Shown: piece by piece, positions 20,905 to 31,900 of the stretch | Layout: every line of letters starts with the position of its first letter | Position numbering within the stretch: position 1 is the first letter of the stretch | Assembly (NCBI GenBank): GCA_949592205.1 | Contig: CATIUR010000001.1 | Location: 66,048,559 to 66,112,558, forward strand | Source of the DNA: Helichrysum umbraculigerum | Lineage: Eukaryota > Streptophyta > Magnoliopsida > Asterales > Asteraceae | Length of the DNA: 64,000 nt | Direction of reading: 5' to 3' | Translations under genes and position numbers: made by a program | The notes under the pieces: model-generated | What the model saw: the letters and a program-made list of their open reading frames with translations, nothing else | Told to the model about the DNA's origin: nothing | The model's database searches: none

Positions 20905-23276
20905 TTCTCCCCCATTTACATCATTTGACTTTGGTTTTCAGACATTATTACTATTATTATCTTGTGTTTGTTTGGCTACTGTTGAACCTTACTTTTGGAA
21001 CTTATTAGTATCAGCCACTAGTTGGTTGATCACTCTATCCATATTTACATTATGCTATTACTTATTATTTTTATTTTCTTTCTGTTAAATAAGTAGAAAT
21101 GTTGTGATGTATGAACGTGGAAAAAGGCGAGATGACGCACTTTCATGAAGAAAATCCGTGAAGTCAAAAGGCAACCCGAACCAGCTTTCAATATTTGCAG
21201 ACTGCGGAACATTCAACATCTCATGGAAGGGCCTCGTTCTTCTCAAAACTTCCTTGTATCTAAGCACTTCAAAGAACTAAGTGTGGGATCACTCCCCACA
21301 CCACAAACACTTATCGAAATCACTCCAACTTCTTCAAAACCTAAAGTATGGGATTCTACACCATAAGGATCCCCACTTAAAAGAATTGAAGTTGATTTCT
21401 GATAACGTTGGATACATGACACCGGATAACCCCGTATGAAGCTTGCTGTCCTTCAAGAAGAATGCAGAAGAAAGCTCGCTTCGACTCTCTCTTCCCTGCA
21501 AAATTTCATAAGCTTCAAAACGTCAAAACGTTATCTGGGGAGTTTCTTAACCCTCTATCCATTTCATGATCACATATATTCTGTCTTGTTAGCTTGTTAT
21601 ATTCTATACCCTATCCTGAGCTTATCACTAAGTGTGGGATTCAAACCCAAATTTAACACTTAAGAAACATTTTCTTACATGTTCAAACTCTAAGTGTGGG
21701 ATTTTACCTCCAGTAAAAACTCAACTCAAGAGAACATTAGGGACAATGTTCCTCTAAGTGTGGGATAGCTAGGTATAGAATACCTTGGATAATTTTAGGC
21801 GATTTTTATGTCCAAAATAGCATTTACTCAGAAAATGTTTCCCCAAAAACGAACTTTTTCAAATAAAATTTTTCAAAAATTTTTTCAAAAATTTAAAATT
21901 ATGAGTTAAATTATGAAACTAAACTCTAAGTTTTTGAGTTAAATACTTTCGAAAAGAATCATTCTCGAAATATGAGTAAGATATTCTGGAATATAGGGAA
22001 AATAAGATAGGAATTTCTCGAGCAAGAAACAATAATCTGAAAGGAGCATGGCTAGGCACATACAACCCTATTTTGTAGAGAGGTATCTTGAGCCTAAAAG
22101 CATTCATCTTTAATGCTTCACTTTCATTTCTTGTGTGTGCCGATGCTTGCATCTCTGAATTAGAACTTGCTCCAGACATACGTTTCAAGACCACATTGGT
22201 GTGTACCGTACGCGGTATAGGTGCAGCTAGATGACCTTGACATTCCTTAGGATTTAAACCCAATTCTTACATATCTCTTCAAGCCCAAAACCCTTCCGAT
22301 ACTTATTTTCAGTATCGATGATCCGCCTAGTAAACCCTGTTGAGCCTAAACCTTTCATTTCGTAAAAACCCTCGTACTAAACCCCCACTTAACCAAAAAT
22401 CCCAAAACCTTATCTTAGAATTTCTAAGGTCGTGAAAAACATCTTTTGGAACATCCTCTTCAAATATGCTCTAAAGTCTTCCTCTTCTGTATACTCTAAA
22501 AAGTTAAAAGTGCGAAAAATTGGCACGATAAAAGAAATTGAAGTTCAAGATCAAAGAGTATAATCCCGAAAAGGATTTCTGAAAGGATCAACATAAAATA
22601 TCCTTAGAAATTCTCTGGCAAAGAAGTTCTGAAGAAGAAAAGAAAAATAAAAAGTAGAAAATCAAAGAAAAGAAAGAAAAATAGTTCAATCAAATAAAGC
22701 TGAGTGCTTCAAGTATCACTTTCTCAAGGAAAATTCGATAGAAGACGAGCAGCTACAAAATCCTCCGTTCCGTTCTAAAATAAAGTTTTTCACTATCTTT
22801 GAGTTTTAAGATAAGTCAAACCCTTACAACCAAACATATGCCACTATCCATACCCTTAAACCTCACCAAACACTACCACCCGTTGAATGTCTTGGGATAG
22901 TTAGCACCGTCCTCACCTAAGTGGTGGAGATCCGATTCTCGACCAAGCTTATGACGATGAGTGCTGCATGACTGGCTTATTTGAGCGATTTCATTTGTTC
23001 TAGATTGTTAGGGAACCCGATACACCTTGAGTGAATTGAGTGACCACCTTTAGTGAGATCGCCTAGTCATGTGTACTCCAAGATCACGAGGATTGGTAGT
23101 ATGCTTGATGATAATTGCTTCTTGCTTCTGAAAGGATCATCTTATCCTTTCCCTTATTCTTAAACAGTCTTAATCATATTAGAAGTGGTATCATTTTGAA
23201 ATTATTTTGACTCGCCCCTTAAAAACAAATTTTAAATGTTTTTTCTAACTGAGTGTTGCTTGAGGACAAGCAACGC
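20905..23276. other. Long 3' non-coding internal region with repeated CTAAGTGTGGGAT
   Basis: About 2.4 kb without a credible gene. The 13-mer CTAAGTGTGGGAT occurs at 21277, 21628, 21690 and 21754, and a fifth copy at 23277 is the polypurine tract. Degenerate relatives occur near 21340. AT-rich homopolymer tracts fill 21780-21920 and 22640-22700. Confidence 0.8.
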
Positions 23277-23293
23277 CTAAGTGTGGGATAACT
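23255..23293 (+). other. Hairpin plus polypurine tract before the 3' LTR
   Basis: The perfect inverted repeat GTTGCTTG (23255-23262) / CAAGCAAC (23267-23274) with loop AGGA is followed after GC by CTAAGTGTGGGAT and the LTR at 23294. The purine run AAGTGTGGGA is the likely plus-strand primer. Confidence 0.8.
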
Positions 23294-25664
23294 TGATGTG
23301 ACTCAAATAGTCATGTTTTTAAGGGCAATATTCCGCACTTTTTGGACGTAACTTTAGTGAAAACATTCCAAAATGATCATTATTTACTAAAATTCACTAA
23401 AGTAGTCTAAATATAGGCGTTGCTGCAAAAATCACCTAAAACGTCCAAATAACAAGCAAATCATGGCGAATAAACGTGCACAAAATCCTCCGGCCTCATT
23501 TACCTTATATAGATCACATTCTAACTTCATCATATGATAAAACAGGTAAAATCGAGACGGGAAAATCAAGAATCATGCAAATCGGATAAAGAACGGAGAA
23601 GACTGAGTAGTATCAGACCCTATAAAGTCATTTCGTCTATGCTTGATCTATACACATCCAATTTCAGTGAAGTTGGCATCATTAGAAGCGTAACAGAATT
23701 ACGAAGACACAGGCGAAAGAATCAGGTCAAACGGACGCATAACGAAGGAGATACGCGCGTTTTAAGCAACGAACAAAATCAGACAGACACCGTATACGGC
23801 CCTGGGAACCGTATACAGCCCCACAGAGACCGTATACGGCCATGTACACACCGTATACGGCCCTACCAAGGCCGTATACGGCCCCCCTGCCCCCGTATCG
23901 TGCTTCGTTTGCTTGTACGTGCTGTTTCGCGAGTTGTACGTGTGATTTTGAGCTTTGCCTATAAATAGGGATACCCACCTCCTCATTTTACACACCTTAA
24001 CACATTCACACACTCTCACATTTCTCTTATTTTCATTTCTCTCATTTTCTTTCACTTTCTCTCTCTAACTTTCTCTCTCTAGCACTACTCTTAGGAGTTA
24101 GAGGAGAAAGGTTTGGGTTGAGCTTATGGTTCGAGTCTAGAGGAAGTTTTAGCTAGGTAATCTTGTTGTAACGAGTTTTTTCAAGTTCAGACTATTTGTA
24201 ATCCTCAGTATTACGCTGCTGTATTCCCGGTGATATCTAAACTTTACTTACTGTTATAATGCTTGTGCTTTATGTTATTTCAGTTTGTATTCTGCATATT
24301 GCCATGTTTATAGAGTAGTTTAATATTGTGATTATTGAAATGTAGATATTAGGAGAAGGGATGATGTTAAATTAATGTTTCATTTATACGATTGGAAATT
24401 GTTATGCTGTGTATCTGGTTAAGCTTATCCTGAATATAGATCTAGTCTCTCATCACCCTTTCTAGACTTTCACGTGACTGTTACCCTAGGATAGGATCTG
24501 ATCAACCCTAATACTATGAATATACAGTTATCTCTAGTTACAGTATGAAACTATGAACTTTCCTTTAAAAAGGCACGGTACTTCGTATAGCGTTGGAAAC
24601 ACCTCGTGTGGAATACAAATACGTGGAAGCTAAGGAAATGCCATGGATTGTTTCATCGTGAATTACCTAGAAGTGATCCTTCTAGAACTGTGGTCTAGGA
24701 ATCAAAGCTGTGGAAATGCTTGTTGCACTGTACACCGTTAGTACACCTAAGATCTGGAACAATGTGGAAATGCTTAAATGCCCAGTACACCGTCAGTACA
24801 TCTAGGGTTTGGAACACTGTGGAAATGCCTAATCGCCCTGTACACCGTGATTATTCCTAGGGATGAACGCCTGAATATAAAGGAGGGTCTATATTTATGA
24901 TGGTTAAGTAGGTGCTTCAATAGAAACAATACAGGGTAGTGTCAATCATATACCTAGACATGCAAAACCCTAATCACACCAATAGTTTAACATACACAGG
25001 ATACAATCAGTATTTGCTATAATAAAAGTAAATAGACGATTAGGTGTTAAGAAAGGTCAGTAAATACAATTGCGGTCTGTTGCCTTATGCCTGATCCCTA
25101 GAACATTTAGGGTGACTTTGTCTTAGTTAAGCAAAGGCTCAGGAGGGTTTGAAAACAGCCCGATCTGATCAGAATCATGATAATCTAGGATTCCAGTGAC
25201 ATATGTTTCTAGGGTTTCACCTGAACGTAGGGTCCTAGTGTTTACACCGAAAGTATGTCTACTCTTTATCTGGTAAATCTCCAATCAATTTTATAATGAA
25301 CATCATCCCGAAACCCTAGTATCCAAGTTTCAGCAATCACATCTCTACCTGTCTCCTTAAACCCTAATTTCATTTCTCGTTATTTACTTTTCTGCATTTA
25401 GGATAATTATAAAACAAAACCTTCCAAAATCTATCTACCTACCCCCATCCTAATTGCGACCATAATCTTTGGTGACCCGCTTTATTTCAATTCGCTCCGA
25501 TTTAAGAACGACATCGAGTTATACTTACTGCTTGCTCCCAAGGTAGGTAGTACTTATAGTTTGAGCCCCAGCTCATATAAATTTAAAACTCACTGTCCGC
25601 CGCTTCTGTTGCTGTTGGAACAACGACCGGAGTCAAATCCGACCGACCGATAGGGGCCGCGACA
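23294..25664 (+). repeat. 3' LTR of the Athila-derived element
   Basis: Same length as the 5' LTR with scattered substitutions. It keeps the palindrome array (from 23790) and the TATA box. It is followed by TSD ATCTT. Confidence 0.95.
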
Positions 25665-26579
25665 ATCTTCCTCTTGATTCTCATCAAGTTCTACGACCCT
25701 CCCACTGTTTTCTTGAGCTATGAGATTCTTTTCAAAGAATTCGGCATATCTAGCAACTTTAACAGTATTTTCAGAAGGATTGTAGAAGTAGTAACCCATT
25801 GTTTCCTTTGGGTATCCTACAAAGATGCACTTAATAGATCTTTGCTCAAGTTTGTCAGGCATATCCTGCTTCACAAGCGCCTCACATCCCCAGACCTTTA
25901 AATAAGATAAATTAGGGACTTTCCCATGCCACAATTCATGTGGTGTCTTATCCACCTTCTTGGTTGGAACCATATTCAAAATACGTACAGCAGATTTAAG
26001 AGCATAATCCCAAAATGATAATGGCAGAGTTATAAGGTTCATCATGGATCTTACCATGTCTAGCAAGGTTCGATGCCTCTTCTCCGACACTCCGTGTATG
26101 GAGGAGTAAGTTGTTGGACAATCCATACGCTTTCAGATAATCCTTAAACTCCTGGCTTAAGTATTCACCATCTCGATCCGAATGAAGGATCTTGATGGTC
26201 TTACCGAGTTGATTTTCTACTTCACTCTCAAACACTTTAAATGTTTCAAAGTCTTAATGTTTATGTTTAAGCAAGTAAACATAACTATAACGACTGAAAT
26301 CATCAGTAAAAGTGATGAAGTAGTTAGCACCCTGTCTTGACACATGTCTAAATGGACCACAAACATCTGTATGTATAATTCCAAGTAGATCTTCATCCCT
26401 TTGCATTTGATGCGGAAAGGGTTTTCTTGTCATCTTGCCAGAAATACAAGATACACATTTATCAAAGGATCCATCATCATTTGATTTTAAAAGCCCTTCA
26501 TGTTGAAGCCTTTCAATGCGTTTCTTGCCAATGTTTGCAAGATGATAGTGCCATCGATAGGTAGAGTCCAAATTATATT
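25665..26579 (-). pseudogene. pol: Copia pol: pre-integrase and integrase remnant
   Basis: Minus-strand pieces show the GAG-pre-integrase finger (RWHYHLANIGKKRIERLQHE, CVSCISGKM). The integrase core follows with HTDVCGPF (first Asp), HSDRDGEYLS (second Asp) and VSEKRHRTLLDMVRSMM (catalytic Glu region), then WGCEALVKQ. A stop near 26235-26250 and a frame change near 26126 break it. The right side is cut by the Tekay-type element (TSD ATATT) and the left by the Athila-derived element, so both outer ends of neighbouring open frames are LTR sequence. Confidence 0.9.
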
Positions 26580-28898
26580 TGTAACACCCCCGAAATTCAC
26601 TGTTTTGCGGAAGCATAGTTTGGGGTGTTACTAATCAAATATCACAGCACAAAGATAAAGTAAACGACATCTATATGCAACGTTTGTAAATTAGTTACAT
26701 TCCATAGATATATTGTTTGAAAACTTAGTGTTTTCGTATACAAAAATGTAGTTTCCCTAGAGTCCGCGCGTGTAGCGGGAGATTCTATTACATAATCAAA
26801 ATATACAAAAGATAATGCTAAGAATCTCCGATAATGCAGTTGTGTTGAAATCATGCGACTCTAGCTAAAAATCCTGGAGTAATCCTACTCCATCCGAGTA
26901 CCTGAGAAAACATGCTAAAAAGTGTCAACCAAAAGGTTGGTGAATCTCACAGGTTTGTAAATAATATCGGCTTTGAACACGAGATTTCATTAGTAATGCC
27001 CGTAGGCGTAAAATCAGCCATTGCAATCCAGCAATCGTAAAATCAGTATTTGCAATCCAGCAAATGTAAATAAGTAAGTTTATACCGTTGCCATGAGGCT
27101 CATAATCGAAGCTTAACCCGTAAGTAATAAGTTTGCTCGCGTGACATGCTCGTAGTTGATCAAGCATCAGTAACGAATAAGTAGTCACCCGTTTCTACGT
27201 GTAAATCAGTACGTGGCAGCGCTACTGCCCCGGGTGGGGAGGGTCATTTCCCTAATGGATCCATTAACTAGTGTTCGCGCTTAAGTTCATAACTAACGAT
27301 ATATGATGGAGAGACTTCTGTTTGTAAGTAAACTCATGCAATTCCGTTTGGTATAGTAAACAGTTTAGTACTTGTGTTCAAGGAAAAGTAGTAGCATGTT
27401 TCTCCCCCAATAAGATAAAACGGTAAAAGTGGGGCCGTAAGACTCACCTGAGTCTGGTAATAAGCCGTAGCAAATAGCAAGTAGTAAATATAGCAAGTAG
27501 GTTCTCCGAACCCGTAACCTTCAAATGCCTATTCATATGAAGTTATGTAAGTATGCATCTCTCGAGACGTTTCGTTTAGTTGTACACAACTAGTATAGCC
27601 AATGTTTGTCCGTATGTTTGTAATTGTTCGTTTGTTGAAAAACATGTTTGGGCACGTTGGTGACGGTTTGTAGCAAAATTTCTAAAATGTTGACTTTGCT
27701 ACAGTAAATTTTGACTTTAAAATTTTGGTTTTCTGTGTTTTTGCGACACAATCTGCGACACTAAAGTTTGGTATGCGACACAGTGGTTGTGTCGCATAGG
27801 AATGCGACACAAGAGCCCTGCGACACAGTGATTGTGTCGCAAAAGCTTGCGATGCTAAATCAATAGCGACATAAGGGTTGTGTCGTATAATGTTTACGAC
27901 ACAAAGGTACGACACAGAGTACGACATAAAATACGACACAACATGGTTTATGCGACATAGTATGCGACACAAACGTTGTGTCGCAAAGATGAACATCAGT
28001 CCAGAAACTTTCGGGTTTCGTGATTTTCCGACCAAAAACGCAAATCTAACCCATTTTTAAGCTATAAAATCGTGTATTCTTCATGTATTAGGTTATATCT
28101 AAGTTGTGTACACATCAAAACATCAAAACATTACACCAAATTGAATAGATCTAAGATTTTAGAAATTTCTTACTTTTGCAAATCGAGCTAAATGGAGGAT
28201 GAGATGATGAAAACGATCTTGATATTCTTGTTCCACTCGTGTTGGTGATTCCGAATATGTAATTTTCGTAGGTCGGTTTGTATTCCGAAAATTTGGTGTG
28301 GATTTGGTTGAGAGTGTTTGGAAGATGTGTGTGTGTTTGAAATGGTGAAAATGAAAGAATGGGAGGAGGGGTTGGTTGGGGTTGGCTGATCCAAAAGGGG
28401 AGGGAGGGGAAAACGCTCCCTAAAACTCAGTGTTTACACCGTGTCCTAATCGTTTAATCCTTTGTTTTTAGTATTTTAACCAAACGGTTATATTTTAAAA
28501 TGTAACTGGAATATTTAAATAAAAATACTTTGAAATTAATAATAAAACATTTGTCGAAGTATTTAAATTATTAATTCGCGTTTAATACGTTTTGTTGCAT
28601 TATTTAAAATGTCGTCGCGATAATATATAAATAGTGTTCGTTCAATTGCGTATTTAATATAACAAAATACGTTCTCATTATTTAAGTAAATTTCTGTCAC
28701 CAACGTCCAAGTAAACTGTGTCGGACTCCGTCCGGTTAATTCGTACGATTCATCCAAATCGCGTAAGTACACACATATATATATAAATCACCTTATATAT
28801 ATACAAATAGAGCCTGTAATTAGTCCTATTACATACTAATTACAACTAGTTACAAACAATTTGACATAATTAATTATCCTAATTATGCAGGTGTTACA
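26580..28898 (-). repeat. 3' LTR of the Tekay-type element
   Basis: Followed on the plus strand by TTCTCCCCTTGTTA, the complement of polypurine tract TAACAAGGGGAGAA. It contains a palindrome cluster at 27742-27985, matching 35610-35853 in the other LTR. Confidence 0.96.
27742..27985. repeat. GCGACACA/TGTGTCGC hairpin cluster (3' LTR copy)
   Basis: Perfect inverted repeats: TATGCGACACA (27772-27782) with TGTGTCGCATA (27788-27798); TGCGACACA (27819-27827) with TGTGTCGCA (27833-27841); TGCGACACAA (27963-27972) with TTGTGTCGCA (27976-27985). About eight further single or imperfect GCGACA(C/T) arms lie between. Confidence 0.88.
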
Positions 28899-28985
28899 TT
28901 CTCCCCTTGTTAAAGAAATTTCGTCCCGAAATTAGCTTGAGTGCACAGACGGTGCGTTATCAGGGAAGAGATGTGGGTATTTCTG
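28899..28985 (-). other. Polypurine tract and adjacent hairpin
   Basis: Reading on the minus strand, an inverted repeat AATTTCG-GGA-CGAAATTT (28916-28933) comes first, then TAACAAGGGGAGAA, then the LTR. The pol stop is at 28986-28988. The same hairpin and tract occur at 61482-61517. Confidence 0.85.
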
Positions 28986-31900
28986 TCACATTTGGTCTTC
29001 CCGTTCCCAGGTGAACTCAGGGTCGCGCCTAGAATTCCACCTGACCTTTACGATGGGAATACGACTCTGTTTCAATCGTTTGACCTCACGGTCCATGATT
29101 TCCATAGGTTCCTCGACAAAATGAAGTTTATCATCGATTTGAATTTCGTCGAGCGGTATAATCAGTGTCTCGTCAGACAGACATTTCTTCAAGTTAGAAA
29201 TGTGGAATGTGTTGTGTACGCTGCTAAGTTCAGCAGGAAGTTGCAGGCGGTATGCCACTGGACCAATCCTTTCCAGGATTTCGAATGGTCCGATGTATCT
29301 AGGATTTAGTTTACCTCGCTTTCCGAATCGAATGACACCCTTCCACGGTGCCACTTTGAGAAGTACCTTGTCCCCTACCTGGAACTCAAGGTGTTTGCGT
29401 CTCACGTCAGCATAGCTTTTCTGACGATCACGTGCGGTTTTCAACCGGTTTTGAATACCAACGATTTTCTCAGTAGTTTCTTGAATGATATCTGGACCCG
29501 TGAGTTGGGAATCTCCTAGCTCCGTCCAACATATAGGTGATCGGCACTTACGCCCGTAAAGTGCCTCGAAGGGTGCAGCCTTTATGCTGGTATGGTAACT
29601 GTTGTTATACGAGAACTCGCACAACGGTAAGTGATTTTCCCAAGAAGTACCGAAGTCAACTACGCAGGCTCGTAGCATATCCTCCAGTGTTTGAATAGTT
29701 CGCTCGCTTTGGCCATCGGTTTGCTGGTGATAAGCAGTACTCATATCCAGACGAGTACCAAGAGATTTCTGTAGCGATTGCCAAAAGTTAGAAGTAAAAC
29801 GACTGTCCCTATCCGAGATGATGGAGATAGGTACACCGTGTCGCGAGATGATTTCTTTGATGTAGATGCGAGTCAGACGCTCCATCTTGTCGGTTTCCTT
29901 GATGGCCAGAAAATGAGCAGATTTCGTGAGACGGTCCACGATCACCCAAATGGTATCGCAACCACTCGAAGTTTTCGGTAGTTTGGTAATGAAGTCCATG
30001 GAAATCTGTTCCCATTTCCATTGAGGAATTTCAGGTTGTTGGAGCAACCCCGAGGGTCTTTGGTGTTCGGCCTTGACTTTGGAACAGGTTAGGCATTTAC
30101 TGACGTACAAGGCAATGTCAGCTTTCATGTTAGGCCACCAATACAACCCTTTGACGTCGTGATACATCTTGTCAGAACCAGGATGTATAGAGTATCGAGA
30201 TTTGTGAGCTTCAGCCATCACCAAATCTCGCATGTTTCCGAATTTGGGTAACCATACCCGGTTAGAGAAGTATCGAGTTCCATCGGGTTTGATTTCGAAT
30301 TGTTTATCCAAGCCTCGCAAGGCTTCATTTTTCAAGTTTTCATCGTTGAGTGTTTCATGTTGAGCGGTAAGGATTTGAGCAGGAAGCTCGTTACGAATTG
30401 TCATAGAAAGTGCTCGGACTCGAAGGGGTTTCACTCGTTCTTTTCGGCTTAAGGCATCGGCAACTACGTTAGCCTTGCCCGGATGGTATTTGATCTCGCA
30501 GTCGTAGTCACTAAGTAACTCAACCCAGCGACGTTGCCTCATGTTTAGATCCTTCTGATCGAATATGTGTTGGAGACTTTTGTGATCAGTGAAGATAGTG
30601 CTTTTCGTACCGTAGAGATAATGTCTCCAGATTTTCAATGCGAAGACCACAGCACCTAACTCGAGGTCGTGGGTCGTATAGTTTTTCTCGTGAATTTTTA
30701 GTTGTCGTGAGGCATAGGCAATGACTTTTTCCCGTTGCATTAACACACAACCAAGTCCCTGGTGTGAGGCGTCGCAGTAAACTACGAAATCGTCGGTGCC
30801 CTCGGGTAAGGACAAGATTGGTGCACTGCAAAGTTTGTTTTTCAATAGCTGTAAGGCTGACTCTTGTTTATCAGTCCAATCGAACTTCTTATCTTTCTGA
30901 GTCAGTGTGGTTAAGGGAACAGCTATTCTTGAAAAGTTTTCGATGAATCGGCGGTAATAACCAGCAAGACCTAAGAATTGTCTCACTTCGGTTGGAGTGG
31001 TCGGTGACTCCCAGCCCTTGATTGCTTCAATCTTGGCGGGATCAACATGAATTCCTTGGCTGTCAATCACGTGCCCGAGGAATTGAACGGTTCGAATCCA
31101 GAACTCACACTTAGAGAATTTGGCATATAACTCTTCGTGTTTAAGAAGTCCTAGAATGGTTTTCAGATGTTGAGCATGTTCCTGCTCGTTGCGAGAGTAA
31201 ATCAAGATATCATCGATGAACACAATGACGAATTTGTCAAGATATGGTTTGCACACCCAATTCATAAGGTCCATGAATACGGCCGGTGCGTTGGTCAACC
31301 CGAATGGCATCACTTGGAATTCGTAATGCCCATAACGAGTTCGGAAAGCTGTCTTTGGGATATCATTGTCACGGACTCGGAGTTGATGATAACCGGACCG
31401 TAGATCAATCTTTGAGTAAACACTTGATCCCTGGAGTTGGTCAAACAGGTCATCGATTCTAGGAAGTGGGTACCGATTCTTTATGGTTAGCTTATTCAGC
31501 TCTCGGTAGTCGATACACATGCGGAAAGATCCATTTTTCTTTTTCACGAATAAGACCGGAGCTCCCCAAGGTGAGGAACTTGGTCGAATGAATCCTCTGT
31601 CCAGGAGTTCCTGTAGTTGGTTAGACAACTCCTGCATTTCGGATGGTGCTAAACGGTAAGGGGCTCGTGCCACGGGTGCAGCTCCGGGCACAAGTTCGAT
31701 TTGGAATTCAACTTGTCTAGATGGCGGAAGTCCGGGCAAGTCTTCAGGAAAGACTTCCGGGAAATCCCGCACGATCGGAACATCCTCAAGTCGCTTCTCC
31801 TCCGACTTCTTCTCCGTTACATGTGCGAGGATGGCTTGATACCCTTTTCGTAGATATTTTCTCGTTTTCAGACAGGATACAATATTCAGATTCCGTCTAC

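Larger units (their letters stand above)
13483..25664 (+). mobile_element. Athila-derived LTR retrotransposon without pol
   Basis: Two 2,371-bp LTRs start TGATGTGACTC and end GCGACA, with the perfect TSD ATCTT (13478-13482 and 25665-25669). The PBS TGGCGCCGCTGCCGGGGA is of the Athila/Tat type. The internal 7.4 kb holds unidentified ORFs (16010-17475), a spliced-looking gene for an ATHILA ORF-1-like protein (19177-20904) and long non-coding tracts. I find no protease, RT, RNase H or integrase motifs, so it depends on another element. I count roughly 35 LTR mismatches by eye (about 1.5 %). It interrupts the Copia pol between integrase and RT. Confidence 0.93.
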
